Below the pieces are notes generated by a model. It was not told where the DNA came from. It searched no databases and saw only the letters and a program-made list of their open reading frames with translations. A DNA stretch of 64,000 nucleotides from the NCBI GenBank assembly GCA_029259775.1, contig JAJDEN010000008.1, positions 124,001-188,000 on the forward strand, read 5' to 3'. The position numbers and the translations under genes were made by a program. This DNA comes from Planctomycetota bacterium (lineage in GTDB: Bacteria > Planctomycetota > PLA2 > JAEUHO01). This document shows positions 17,924 through 27,257 of this stretch, one piece after another (within the stretch, counting starts at the first letter, position 1; the number at the start of each line of letters is the position of its first letter).

Positions 17924-18826
17924 GTGGTGAGCGAGCCCCCCAGCAGAGCGGATCTCGAGGCCGAGGTGCGCCTCTGGCTGGAATGGGCACGCGGCGCGGG
18001 GGGGCCCTGGATGCCAGCGGACGGCCCCGCACCGGCCTTTCGGGCTCCCGCGGCGCGCCTCCCGGCGGCCCCCGCGACCGCTCAGGTCGGCCCCGAGGGG
18101 GGCCGGGCCGCCCCGCGCCACATGCCGACAAATCCTTCGTCACGCTCCAGCACACACGCCGTCACAGGAGCCGTCCCGGGAGCGGTGGCGACCCCGCCCG
18201 CCCAACCCCCGCAGCCGGCTGCTCCGGTGGCGAGGCCCGTCCGAACGCCGGCCGAGTGCTCGGCGGCCCTCGAGCGGATGGCGGAGGAGGTCGCGGGCTG
18301 CAATCGATGCGTCCTGGCGGCCGGCCGTGAGCACACCGTCTTTGGCGAGGGCAGTCACCAGCCCAAGCTCGTGATCGTGGGCGAGGCGCCCGGGGCCGAG
18401 GAGGATCGCACCGGTCGCCCGTTCGTCGGACCGGCGGGCCAGCTGCTGACGAAGATGCTGGCGGCCATTGGCCTCGCGCGCGAGGACGTCTTCATCTGCA
18501 ACCTCCTGAAGTGCCGCCCGCCGGGCAACCGCAATCCGCGGCCGGATGAGGTCGCCTCGTGCAAACCCTTCCTGCGAGAGCAGTTACGTCTCCTGCAAGC
18601 GCCGATGATCCTGGCCATGGGGAGCCCGGCTGCGCGCGAGCTGCTGCAGACGCGCCGCGGGATCATGAGCCTGCGCGGACGCTTCATGAACACGCGCGAC
18701 GGCTACCGGGTCATGCCCACCTTCCATCCGGCCTTCGTCCTGCGGCGTCCTGAGGCCAAGCGGGACGTGTGGGAGGACCTCAAGAAGGTCGCCGCGGAGC
18801 TGGGGTTGGACATTCCGAAGCGTTAA
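17924..18826 (+). CDS. Family 4 uracil-DNA glycosylase ([4Fe-4S])
   Basis: A 300-aa base-excision repair enzyme that removes uracil from DNA. The catalytic domain (about 110-300) shows motif A GEAPGAEEDRTGRPFVG (153-169), motif B HPAFVLR (H268), and four cluster cysteines: C126 and C129 (CNRC), C197 and C213, with the 16-residue spacing typical of thermophilic family 4 enzymes. Residues 1-110 are an extension: a short helix (DLEAEVRLWLEWAR) and a Pro/Ala-rich linker. Two adjacent GTG codons could start translation (17924 or 17927). It diverges from the secretin 2 gene and converges on the glycosyltransferase gene across a repeat region. Confidence 0.93.
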   Translation: MVSEPPSRADLEAEVRLWLEWARGAGGPWMPADGPAPAFRAPAARLPAAPATAQVGPEGGRAAPRHMPTNPSSRSSTHAVTGAVPGAVATPPAQPPQPAAPVARPVRTPAECSAALERMAEEVAGCNRCVLAAGREHTVFGEGSHQPKLVIVGEAPGAEEDRTGRPFVGPAGQLLTKMLAAIGLAREDVFICNLLKCRPPGNRNPRPDEVASCKPFLREQLRLLQAPMILAMGSPAARELLQTRRGIMSLRGRFMNTRDGYRVMPTFHPAFVLRRPEAKRDVWEDLKKVAAELGLDIPKR

Positions 18827-18854
18827 TGCCTGCAGATTGCAAGCGTATGGGGCC

Positions 18855-19021
18855 GGGTGCGTGTAGGGGCGACCCTTGTGGTCGCCCGGGACGCCACGTC
18901 CGTCGTGTGCCCTTACGGGTAGGGGCGACCCTTGTGGTCGCCCACGCGTCTCGGCGGGCGCGCGCCAGTGCGGGTGCGCTAGGGGCGTGGGAGTTGGGGT
19001 GGGGGTGGGAGTGGCCGAGGC
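18855..19021. repeat. Paired hairpin repeat plus G-rich tail between converging genes
   Basis: Two direct hairpin repeats at 18863-18887 and 18919-18943, again exactly 56 bp apart, with stem GGGCGACC / GGTCGCCC. Relative to the GGCC-type copies both arms have changed so pairing is kept. The G-rich segment 18967-19007 closely matches 436-478. Confidence 0.88.
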
Positions 19022-19729
19022 CTAGCCTCGGCCCGCCACCCTGCACCACAGGAGCTTCCCCAGCACCCCCAGGTGACCGAGCGCCGTGGGCAGGACGCGC
19101 ATCTTGCTCACACCCTCCGTCCGGCGGCGCAGCTTCGACGGCACCTCGGTCACCTTCGCTCCGCCCAGGATCGCCCGCCCCAGCATCTCGGCGGCTGCCG
19201 GGAATCCATCGCTCGACCACGTCATGGCCCGCGCCGTCTCGCCCCGGTACGCACGAAAGGCACACGTGAACACCGAGAGCCCCTTGGCGCGGCGTCCGAG
19301 CACGATCCGGTAGCCCCAGACAGCCGCCTTGGAGAGAAAGGAGCGGCCCGCCGGCACGTCCTCGAGCCCGCCGCCCTCAGCGAACGGCGTGGCCGTGGCG
19401 ATGTCGCTGCCTGTCTCGAGCGACGCCAGAAGGCGCGCCGCGTCCTCGAGGGGGTAGGTGCGGTCGGCGTCGTAGACGACGACCCGCGCCCCGGTCGTGG
19501 CCGCGATCCCGCTGCGCATGGCCGCGCCGACCCCGCGGTTGGTCGGGTGGGTCACGATGCGGACCCGCTCGTCGTCATCTGCGATCTGCCGCAAGGATGC
19601 GCCGGTGCCGTCCGAGGAGCCGTCGTCCACGAAGACGATCTCATCAGCGGGGACGGCCTCGAGGTGCGGGCGCAGCGCCGCCAGGGCGTCCTCTTCCTGG
19701 TAGCAGGGGATGACGAAGCTCACGCGCAT
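19022..19729 (-). CDS. Family 2 glycosyltransferase (dolichyl-phosphate mannosyltransferase-like)
   Basis: A 235-aa GT-A fold glycosyltransferase, probably moving a sugar from a nucleotide donor to a lipid or polyprenyl phosphate. Visible are the N-terminal FVIPCYQEEDAL, the donor-binding VDDGSSDGT, HPTNRGVGAAMRSG and the DXD-like YDADRTYP. There is no C-terminal membrane domain, unlike many DPM1-like bacterial enzymes. It is divergent from the methyltransferase gene with only 39 bp between starts, so promoters must overlap. The neighbourhood points to surface glycan or glycoprotein assembly. Confidence 0.88.
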   Translation of the reverse strand: MRVSFVIPCYQEEDALAALRPHLEAVPADEIVFVDDGSSDGTGASLRQIADDDERVRIVTHPTNRGVGAAMRSGIAATTGARVVVYDADRTYPLEDAARLLASLETGSDIATATPFAEGGGLEDVPAGRSFLSKAAVWGYRIVLGRRAKGLSVFTCAFRAYRGETARAMTWSSDGFPAAAEMLGRAILGGAKVTEVPSKLRRRTEGVSKMRVLPTALGHLGVLGKLLWCRVAGRG

Positions 19730-19768
19730 GGGCCCGGTAGGCTACGCGGCCGAGGTCACCAAGCCCGC

Positions 19769-20422
19769 ATGAGCTACGCCGGACGCACCAAGTACGACGA
19801 ACCCGGGCGCGCGGAGCGCTACCGCGAGCGCAGCCAGCGACGCAACCGCGAGGAGTGGGCGCTGGTGCAGTCCCTTCTGGAAGGGCTGCGTGAGGCGGGC
19901 ACGCCCCCGCCCGCCACGGCGATCGACGTCCCGTGCGGCACCGGGCGCATCGCTGAGCTGCTGCTCGGACGGGGCCTGGCGGTCACCTGTGCCGACCTCT
20001 CGCCGGCGATGCTCGGTGAGGCCGAAGGGCGCCTGCAGGGCAAGCGCGGCTACCGCGGAGCACGAGCGCTCGATCTCGAAGCGCCGGGCGAGGGGGCTCC
20101 GGAGACCGCCGATCTCGTCGTCTGCCTGCGCTTCCTCCACCACCTGCCTGATGCCGCGACGCGCGCCAAGGTGTGGGCGACGCTGCGTGACCTGACCGCC
20201 GGCCACCTCATCGTGTCCTTCCATCACCCTGTCAGCCTCCACAACCTGACGCGCGGCCTGCGGCGCGTCTTCACGCGCAAGCGCGGGGATCGCCACACCC
20301 TCCGTCCCGCCATCCTGGAGGCCGAGGCTCGAGCCGCCGGGCTGCGGGTGCTCCGATTTGCCCCTCTGGCCCGCTGGCGGCGCGAATTCTGGCTGGCTCT
20401 CCTTGCGCCCTATGACGCATGA
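19769..20422 (+). CDS. Class I SAM-dependent methyltransferase
   Basis: A 217-aa methyltransferase starting at ATG 19769 (MSYAGRTKYDEPGRAERY); the longer frame to the left lies antisense to the glycosyltransferase. The SAM-binding motif is AIDVPCGTGRIAELLL, followed by VTCADLSPAML and DLVVCLRFLHHLPDA. It has the compact Methyltransf_11-like architecture. The substrate cannot be told. Its TGA is followed directly by the ATG of the next methyltransferase, indicating one transcript. Confidence 0.85.
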   Translation: MSYAGRTKYDEPGRAERYRERSQRRNREEWALVQSLLEGLREAGTPPPATAIDVPCGTGRIAELLLGRGLAVTCADLSPAMLGEAEGRLQGKRGYRGARALDLEAPGEGAPETADLVVCLRFLHHLPDAATRAKVWATLRDLTAGHLIVSFHHPVSLHNLTRGLRRVFTRKRGDRHTLRPAILEAEARAAGLRVLRFAPLARWRREFWLALLAPYDA

Positions 20423-21241
20423 ATGACCGCTGACGCCGACCATGAGGAGGTGAGCGCCACCGCTTCCCCCGCCCGTCGAGCCAACCCCGGCGAGAGCTCC
20501 GTCGATACGTCGGCAGATACGTCGGCAGATACGTCCGCGGTGGGACAGGCGTACGCCTCGTCTGACTACGCCTCCAAGAACCGGGCCCTGAACAAGACGC
20601 ACGCGATGGCCGCCATGCGTGCGCGTGCCGGGCGTGTCGTCCGCGGGATCGAAGCGCGCCGGCGCAAACTCATCGCGCAGCGACTGCACCGGCTGCGGCC
20701 GCGCGTCGCCGTCGATCTCGGCTGCGAAGACGGCTGGGTGGCGTCGGCCTACGTCGACGCCGTCGGAGGTCTGATCCTGGCCGACCTCGACGCCGACGTG
20801 CTCGCCGCCACGTCCCTCACGGGCCACGCGAAGGTGTCGACCGTCGTCAGCGATGCGCTCGCTCCCGATGCGCTGGCCGACGTCCTCGGTCCGGACGGCG
20901 CGGACGTGATCGTGCTGAGCGCACTCCTCGAGCATCTGCCGCGGCCGAGGGACGCCCTGCGCGCGCTCGCGCCGCTGCTCGCGCCTGGTGGGCGGTTCGT
21001 CATCTACCTGCCGGCGGACGGCCCGATCCTCTTCGCCAAGTCGGTGCTCAAGCGCAGTCGGCTGGGCGGGCTCGTGCGCGGGCTCTCGCTGGAGCCTGCG
21101 CCCGGGCACCTGCACCGCTTTGCCCGGCGCGACGTCGCACGCCTGCTGCGGCCCTTCGGCACCGTCGAGGAACTCACCTTCGATCCCGTCTGCCTCGGCT
21201 ACGTCGCCGTGGTCAGGGCGGGCAAGGCGCGGAGGCCGTAA
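20423..21241 (+). CDS. Second SAM-dependent methyltransferase of the glycan cluster
   Basis: A 272-aa protein beginning the base after the previous stop. Residues 1-60 are a low-complexity leader with a triple DTSA repeat (12-bp DNA repeat near 20510-20545). The SAM fold follows: AVDLGCEDGWVASAYV, LILADLDADVL, and DVIVLSALLEHLPRPRDAL. It resembles methyltransferases found in polysaccharide clusters. Three nucleotides separate its stop from the AsnB-like gene. Confidence 0.85.
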   Translation: MTADADHEEVSATASPARRANPGESSVDTSADTSADTSAVGQAYASSDYASKNRALNKTHAMAAMRARAGRVVRGIEARRRKLIAQRLHRLRPRVAVDLGCEDGWVASAYVDAVGGLILADLDADVLAATSLTGHAKVSTVVSDALAPDALADVLGPDGADVIVLSALLEHLPRPRDALRALAPLLAPGGRFVIYLPADGPILFAKSVLKRSRLGGLVRGLSLEPAPGHLHRFARRDVARLLRPFGTVEELTFDPVCLGYVAVVRAGKARRP

Positions 21242-21244
21242 CGC

Positions 21245-23191
21245 ATGTGCGGCTTCATCGGTGTCCTTCGCCCGCGCACCGCGGGGCCCGTTCGCGAAGA
21301 CGAGCTGCGTGCGCTGCTCCCGTCCCTGCGCCATCGCGGTCCGGACCAGGAGGGCGTCTTCGTGCGCGCAGGCTATGGCGTGGCTGCTGCGCGTCTGCGC
21401 ATCCGCGGAGCGGCCGAGGGCGATCAGCCCGTCGTCTCGCGCTCGGGACGCCGCGCGGTGGTCTTCAATGGCGAGTTGCTCTACGAGGGCGCCGCCGCCG
21501 CCGTGGGGCCGGGTACCTGCGACACGCCCGCGCTGCTCGAACTCGACGAGCAGGCCGGCGAGGGGGTCGGCGCCTTGCTCGCGGGCAACATGGGCGCGCT
21601 CGTGCGCTTCGATGCCCGAGCGCGGCGCGTGGAACTCGCCCGGGATGCGCTCGGCATCAAGCCGCTGTACGTCGCCGAACTCGAGGACGGCAGCGTGTGG
21701 TTCGCCAGCGAGATCACTCCGCTGCTGCGCGTCGCACCCGCCTTGCGGCGCGCCGACCACGATGGGCTCGCTGAGTTGCTCCACTACCACCGTCCTCGGG
21801 CGCGGCTGCCGTTCGCCGGCGTGCGCGATCTCCCGCGGGGCGTGACCACGGTCTTGCGCCTCGACAAAGACGGCTACCTCGACGGCTCCCTCGAAGGGGG
21901 CGCGGACGCGCTCTCCACGAGCGCGACGCCGACGGGGGCGGGGTCGCTGGGGACGGGGTCGCTGGGGACGGGGTCGATGGGGACGGGGTCGCTGGGGATG
22001 GGGCCCGCTGCGCCCCTGCTCGAAAGCGACCCCCCGGCTGCCGTGCGCAGGGCATGGCGCGAGAGCGCCGAGCGGTCGGCCGCCGTCGACGGGCCCGTCA
22101 GCCTCTTCCTCTCCGGGGGCCTGGACTCCTCCGCGGTGGCGGCGTGGGCCGGGCGCGAGGACATGCTCTGCCTCACGGGCCGCTTCGGTCCAGAGGGTGG
22201 CGACTTCGACGAGTCCGAGGCAGCGGCCGCCGTTGCGACGCATTGCGGGCTGCGGCACGAGATCGTCGATCTCCGCGACGAGGACCTCATTGCCGACCTG
22301 CCGGACGTCGTGCGCGCGCTCGAGATGCCCATCGCCGGTCCTGGTTCGTTGGCGCTCTGGCGCATGGCGAAGCGCGCCCACCAGCATGGCCGCGTCGTGC
22401 TCACGGGGACGGGGGGCGACGAGATCTTCGGCGGCTACGCACGCGTCGCGCTGGTGATGGGCCGCGCCGGGGCGTGGACGCGCGGCTACGAGCCTTTGCG
22501 CGCGCGCATCGAAGCAGCCGGTACGGAGCCTGCCGCACGGATGCGCGCGGCGTTTGACCGCTCCGAGGACCTCCAGCGCGTGCTCGCGCCGTCCTTCCGG
22601 TCCTCGCTCGGCTGGCCCGTGACCGCGCCGCTCTTGAGCGACCGCTCGCCCCTGCGCTCGATGCTCTGGGAGGAGCGCAACGGCACGCTGCGCAGTCTGC
22701 TGCACGTCGAGGATCGTGTGATGATGGCCCACGGTCTCGAGGGACGCCCCGTGGGCTGCCTCGGGTCGCTACCCGCCGTCGCGGCGGCGCTGCCCGATGC
22801 TTGGCTCGTGGGCCCCGACGGCGAGGGCAAGCGCGCGCTCCGCGCTGCGCTGGCCGGCGCCATCCCCGAGCAAGTGCGGACCGACACGCGCAAGCGCGGC
22901 TTCCCGACACCCTTCGCGCGGGCCGCGCGTGGCGCGGGCCGTGCGCGGGTCGAGGCGTGGCTCCACGAGAAGCGCTTCGAGGAACGCGGTTGGTGGGACG
23001 TCGAGGCCGTGCGCGGTCTGCTGGACGAGGAACGACCGGACTACGACCGCGCCTTGTTCGCGGTCCTGAGCTGGGAGTGGTGGGCGCGCCTGTTCTTGGA
23101 CGGTGACGCGTTCGCTACGTCGCGCACGGATGCAGGCACGGACACGGGCACGGGCGTGGACACGGACACGGGCACGGAGAGCACACGATGA
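21245..23191 (+). CDS. asnB: Asparagine synthase-type glutamine amidotransferase
   Basis: A 648-aa AsnB-family enzyme: an N-terminal class II glutaminase with nucleophile Cys2 (MCGFIGVL, RHRGPDQEG, VFNGELLY) and a C-terminal ATP-dependent amidation domain with PP-loop LSGGLDSSAVAAW near 288-300 and TGTGGDEIFGGYARV. In a glycan cluster such proteins often amidate sugars or peptides rather than make asparagine. Two insertions come from slipped DNA repeats: SLGTG units near residues 233-253 (15-bp period) and a Thr/Asp/Gly tail from a GGACAC-type repeat at the end. Its TGA overlaps the ATG of the next gene. Confidence 0.9.
   Translation: MCGFIGVLRPRTAGPVREDELRALLPSLRHRGPDQEGVFVRAGYGVAAARLRIRGAAEGDQPVVSRSGRRAVVFNGELLYEGAAAAVGPGTCDTPALLELDEQAGEGVGALLAGNMGALVRFDARARRVELARDALGIKPLYVAELEDGSVWFASEITPLLRVAPALRRADHDGLAELLHYHRPRARLPFAGVRDLPRGVTTVLRLDKDGYLDGSLEGGADALSTSATPTGAGSLGTGSLGTGSMGTGSLGMGPAAPLLESDPPAAVRRAWRESAERSAAVDGPVSLFLSGGLDSSAVAAWAGREDMLCLTGRFGPEGGDFDESEAAAAVATHCGLRHEIVDLRDEDLIADLPDVVRALEMPIAGPGSLALWRMAKRAHQHGRVVLTGTGGDEIFGGYARVALVMGRAGAWTRGYEPLRARIEAAGTEPAARMRAAFDRSEDLQRVLAPSFRSSLGWPVTAPLLSDRSPLRSMLWEERNGTLRSLLHVEDRVMMAHGLEGRPVGCLGSLPAVAAALPDAWLVGPDGEGKRALRAALAGAIPEQVRTDTRKRGFPTPFARAARGAGRARVEAWLHEKRFEERGWWDVEAVRGLLDEERPDYDRALFAVLSWEWWARLFLDGDAFATSRTDAGTDTGTGVDTDTGTESTR
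21939..22006 (+). repeat. 15-bp tandem repeat inside asnB
   Basis: Four or five copies of a 15-bp unit (GGGTCGCTGGGGACG) encode SLGTG/SMGTG repeats between the two AsnB domains. The frame is kept because the period is a multiple of three. Copy number probably varies between strains. Confidence 0.8.
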
Positions 23192-26100
23192 CCATCGGGC
23201 GCTTGGCACTGTGGGTGGCCGCCGCCGCGCTCTTCGCGCATGCGGCCCTCTTCTCGGGCGGTATCTGGAGTTTCGGCGCGATCAACTTCGACGATCCGCA
23301 CGTGCTGGCGCTGCTGGATCAGAAGTCGCCGATCGAGATGGTGACCACCACGACGTGGTACGCCTACAAGCCCATCTACTTCCTGAGCCTCGAGGTCGAC
23401 GCGCTGTTCGGCTCCGCGACCGTCAACGTCGGCCACGTCATCAACTGGCTCCTGCACGCGCTCGCCACGATGCTGCTCGTCAAGCTGCTGTTCGACATCT
23501 TCGGATCGCTGTGGATCGCGGCGGCGGCCGGGTTGCTCTTCGCCGTGCACCCAGCTCACGTAGAGAACGTCGCTTGGTTCTCGGAACGCAAGGACACCCT
23601 CTCGCTCGTCTTCGTGCTGCTGGCGCATCGCGCCTTCCGCGCCGGGCGCGACGCGGGCGGTTCGCGTTGGATCGCTCCAGCGGTCTTCCTGTTGCTGGGC
23701 GGCCTGACCAAAGGCACGGTCTGGTCCTACGGCGGCATCCTCGTCATCGACGAACTGCTGCACGTGCGCGGCGTACGTGCAGCCGGCGGCAACGCCACCT
23801 ACGGGTCGTCGTTCCTGCGTTTGCTCCCTGTGGTGCTCGTCGGCCTGGGCGGTGTCCTGCTCGACGGCCTCGTGGCCCAGAGCACGGGAGCCGCCGGCAT
23901 CGAACACGGCGTCTCGACGCCGTCCCTCATGGCCGCGATGGCGGGGGTGCACCTGCGCTACCTCTGGCACCTGATCGCGCCGGTCGGGCTCGCGCTGGAC
24001 TATGCGATCGACCCCGGTGGGTCGTGGGCGAGTCCCCTCGCCATCGGCGGTCTGCTCCTCGCCGTGGCGGCGGTGGGGGCGCTCGTCATCGGCGTGCGCC
24101 GGTCGCGGCCCGTGCTCGCGTGGACGGCCGCCTTCTGGGTGTTCGGCCTGGCGCCCGTGAACAACATCTGGCCGCGCACATCGGCGTTGATGGCCGATCG
24201 CTACCTCTACATCCCCGCGATCGGTTTCTACGTGCTGATCGCGGTCCTGTTGCGCAAGGCCGGCCAGGCGCGCGTCGGCGTGCTCGCCGTGGCGGCGGTG
24301 GCCCTGTTCGTACTCTGCGAGCAACGCACGGCGACCTTCGCCGACTCCGAGACCGTCTGGACCGACAACATCGAGAAGGTGCCGGGCAGTTCGCTCGCCC
24401 ACCTGCAGCGCGGGATCGACGCTGTCACCAAGGGGCAGTACACGCGAGGACTGCAAGATGCCGACGCCGCCCTGGCGTTGAAGCCGCGGCCTGAGTTCGT
24501 CGTCCGCGCGCGCCTCCTGCGCTGTGGTGCGCTGCATGGCCTGGGGCGCGCCGAGGACCTGCTGGCCGAGGCGAACGCCGCCACGAACGAGGCGCGGGCC
24601 CTCAAGGACAACCCGATCGTCGCGGACGACCCGCGTCACGTGCGTGCCGAGGCCGAGATCTTCCGCGGGCAGGCGCTCGAGATGCTCGACGAGCGAGGTG
24701 CGGCGGAGCAGGCCTACGAACTCGCCGTGAAGCTCGACCCCGAGAGTTGGTCGGCCTGGTTCAACTACGGCACGATGCTCGCGCTCTCGCGCAGCAGCGA
24801 GGTGCTCGACGCCTCCATCAACGCGCTCCGCCGCGCACGCGACCTGGCACCCGGCCAGCTCTCCGTGGAACTGCAGCTGGCGACGGTGCACGGCCGCCGC
24901 GGCGACCACAAGCGCGCCATGGCCGTGCTGGACCGCGCCGAAGAGAAGCACGGCGCGGTGGCCGATGTGCTCTACACGCGTGCGACGGTGGTGCTCGAAG
25001 TGGCCAACGACTGGTCCGAGGCGCGCAAGCTCCTGCGCCGCCTGCGCGACATCGAGCCGGACCATCCGAAGGGCATCCATCTCGAAGCCGAGATCGAGAT
25101 CGCCATCGGCCGGGCCAGCATGCGCAAGGGGCGCCACGATCGCGATCGCAAGCTCTTCGTCCAGGCGATCGAGCACTTCGACGCCGCGCTCAGGATCCTC
25201 GCGACGAAGTGGCAGGCGCACATCTTCGCCGGCGACGGGTTCGCCGAGCAGGGCCGCTTCCGTGCCGCGCGCAAGCGCTACCGCGACGCGCGCGCGCTGG
25301 CGCCCAAGGAGCGCTGGATCGCCGGCGTGGCCGCGCGCACCGCCGCGCTGGAGGCCGCCATCGTCGCGCGCCGCGACGGCGGCCCGGATCAGGTCACGCG
25401 GGCCGCCCGCGTGATGGCAGCCGGCCTCAGTCTCGAGGGCGTGCGGCGCATCGACGTCGGCTACGCGCCGCTGGAAGACGAACTGCCCTCGCTGCGGCGG
25501 CTGGCCGCGCTCGTGGAGAAGGGGCAGATGCCGGAGGCGGCGCATGCGGCCGAGCTGCTCGCCGCCTCGGCCTTGCTCGTGACGGGTGACGAGCTGACCG
25601 CGCTCGAGAAGCTCCAGGCCACGTTGGGCCGCCTCGGCGGCAGCGAGCGCGCGCCCGAGTTGATGGACACAGCCCTGATGCTGCGCGCCATGCTCTACGA
25701 GCGGCAGACCGAGTTCGATCTCGCGATCCGCGACTACCAACTGCTCGAGAAGCGTCGTCCGGACGACGTCCTGCCGAAGCTCCGCCAGCTGCAGATCGAT
25801 GTCCTCGCTGCGGAGGCGCGTCGCAAGACGGCCGCGGGCCACGGGGAAGACGAGAAGCGCACGGCACTCGCCAACCGGGCCGTCGAGCAGGTCGGGGCAC
25901 GGGCGCGCGCGTTCGCCGACCGCCACCCGGAGTCCAGCTCCGCGGCGATGCTCGCCGCGCAGGCCGAGATCAACCTGCAGCGCTGGATCCCGGCGCTCAA
26001 CCGCCTGAACGATCTGGCCCTGAGGTTCCCGCGCAACCCGTCGGTGCACCGCGGCTTCAATGCCATCTACGTCGCCTGGTACATGAAGACGCGCGATCGG

Positions 26101-27255
26101 GATCTCGTCGAAGAGGCCGCCCGCGCCCTGGGCCGCGCGACCGACCTCGACCCGCGGGACGCGCGCACGGCGATGGACTCGTCGCAGCTCGCGCGTGTGG
26201 CGGGCGACCTCGGTTCGGCGCTCAAGCACGCCCAGCGCGCCCGCGTACTCGAGAGCCGTCCCGGCGGTCCTGCGTCCCGCATGCTGGGGGATCTGCATCT
26301 GGCCCTCGGCTACAAGGCCCTCGATGGGGGCGAGGTCGAGCAGGCCCGCCAGTCGCTGCTGGCCGCCCGGCAGGTGAACCCGAACCGTGCTGGATCCTGG
26401 ATCCTGGAGGGGCAGCTCGTCCTGAAGTCGCCGTCGCGCGATCGCTTCGTGCGGGCGTTCGACCTCGCGAAGAAGGCCAAGGAGCTCGAGCCCTCCCACC
26501 CGGAGGTCAACAAGCTCATGGCCAGCTGCCACAAAGGCAGCGCGACGACCGCCCTCTTGCACATGGGCCGCTATCCCGTGCCGAAGAAGGGCACCCCGGG
26601 CGTCGATGAGGAGCGCCGGGAGAACATCCGCACGTACCGCGAACGTTACCGTCGCCAAGCGATCCACGACCTGAACATGGCGCTGATGCTCGACCCGAAC
26701 GCGGAAGACGCCGCCGACACGCGCCGCACCGTGCGCCGGCTGGAGGACGCCAGCCCGCTCAACCAGGCCGAGCGGCGTGACCTCGCGCTCAAGGCCTACA
26801 ACAAGGGCCTCGGGCTGCAGATCGACAAGAAGCACGTCGACGCGCTCTACGAGTTCTATGCCGCCGTGCAGCACCTGCCGACGCTGGCCAAGGCCCATGG
26901 TCGGCTGCTCAACGTGGCGACGTACCTGCTCGTTCTCATGCCCAAGACGACGGAGGCGGAGCGCAAGACGATCCTCAAGTACCAGGCGATGGCCTGGCGC
27001 TCCCTGTACGTCCTCGACGCGATGGACCTCACGCGCTCCATCGTGGAGCTGCCCTACTGGCGCGGCGTGCTGAACGACGTGACCTGGCAGATCACGTCGC
27101 TCGAGCAGGCCGACGCCCGCGACGTGGCACGCCTCGCCGCGACGTCCGCCTACGAGCACTACCTGCTGCGGATGCGGGCCGCGAACAAGAAGCCCGCGGA
27201 CTCGCCGTTCATGCGCCACGCCTCCGATCGCCTCGCCAAGCTGTCGGGGCGCTAG
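23188..27255 (+). CDS. TMTC-like multi-pass membrane protein with long TPR C-terminus
   Basis: A 1355-aa protein whose start overlaps the asnB stop (ATGA). Residues 1-385 are polytopic membrane with motifs of the TMTC/O-mannosyltransferase-like family: NFDDPHV near the first loop, VHPAHVENVAWFSERKD (about 119-135) and MADRYLYIPAIGFY (about 334). From about 400 to the end it is TPR-like (LAHLQRGIDAVTKGQY, WFNYGTMLALSRSS, ADVLYTRATVVLEVAND). The family is proposed to transfer sugars from lipid carriers to proteins, with TPRs binding substrate. This fits the adjacent glycosyltransferase, which may charge the carrier; that link is inference. The TPR part is unusually long. Confidence 0.82.
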   Translation: MTIGRLALWVAAAALFAHAALFSGGIWSFGAINFDDPHVLALLDQKSPIEMVTTTTWYAYKPIYFLSLEVDALFGSATVNVGHVINWLLHALATMLLVKLLFDIFGSLWIAAAAGLLFAVHPAHVENVAWFSERKDTLSLVFVLLAHRAFRAGRDAGGSRWIAPAVFLLLGGLTKGTVWSYGGILVIDELLHVRGVRAAGGNATYGSSFLRLLPVVLVGLGGVLLDGLVAQSTGAAGIEHGVSTPSLMAAMAGVHLRYLWHLIAPVGLALDYAIDPGGSWASPLAIGGLLLAVAAVGALVIGVRRSRPVLAWTAAFWVFGLAPVNNIWPRTSALMADRYLYIPAIGFYVLIAVLLRKAGQARVGVLAVAAVALFVLCEQRTATFADSETVWTDNIEKVPGSSLAHLQRGIDAVTKGQYTRGLQDADAALALKPRPEFVVRARLLRCGALHGLGRAEDLLAEANAATNEARALKDNPIVADDPRHVRAEAEIFRGQALEMLDERGAAEQAYELAVKLDPESWSAWFNYGTMLALSRSSEVLDASINALRRARDLAPGQLSVELQLATVHGRRGDHKRAMAVLDRAEEKHGAVADVLYTRATVVLEVANDWSEARKLLRRLRDIEPDHPKGIHLEAEIEIAIGRASMRKGRHDRDRKLFVQAIEHFDAALRILATKWQAHIFAGDGFAEQGRFRAARKRYRDARALAPKERWIAGVAARTAALEAAIVARRDGGPDQVTRAARVMAAGLSLEGVRRIDVGYAPLEDELPSLRRLAALVEKGQMPEAAHAAELLAASALLVTGDELTALEKLQATLGRLGGSERAPELMDTALMLRAMLYERQTEFDLAIRDYQLLEKRRPDDVLPKLRQLQIDVLAAEARRKTAAGHGEDEKRTALANRAVEQVGARARAFADRHPESSSAAMLAAQAEINLQRWIPALNRLNDLALRFPRNPSVHRGFNAIYVAWYMKTRDRDLVEEAARALGRATDLDPRDARTAMDSSQLARVAGDLGSALKHAQRARVLESRPGGPASRMLGDLHLALGYKALDGGEVEQARQSLLAARQVNPNRAGSWILEGQLVLKSPSRDRFVRAFDLAKKAKELEPSHPEVNKLMASCHKGSATTALLHMGRYPVPKKGTPGVDEERRENIRTYRERYRRQAIHDLNMALMLDPNAEDAADTRRTVRRLEDASPLNQAERRDLALKAYNKGLGLQIDKKHVDALYEFYAAVQHLPTLAKAHGRLLNVATYLLVLMPKTTEAERKTILKYQAMAWRSLYVLDAMDLTRSIVELPYWRGVLNDVTWQITSLEQADARDVARLAATSAYEHYLLRMRAANKKPADSPFMRHASDRLAKLSGR

Positions 27256-27257
27256 GC

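Noticed and set aside
23041-27219. 1392-codon open frame on the minus strand, opposite the TMTC-like gene
   Set aside because: Antisense shadow of a GC-rich gene; composition is His/Arg/Gly-rich without domains, while the plus strand encodes a coherent membrane-TPR protein.
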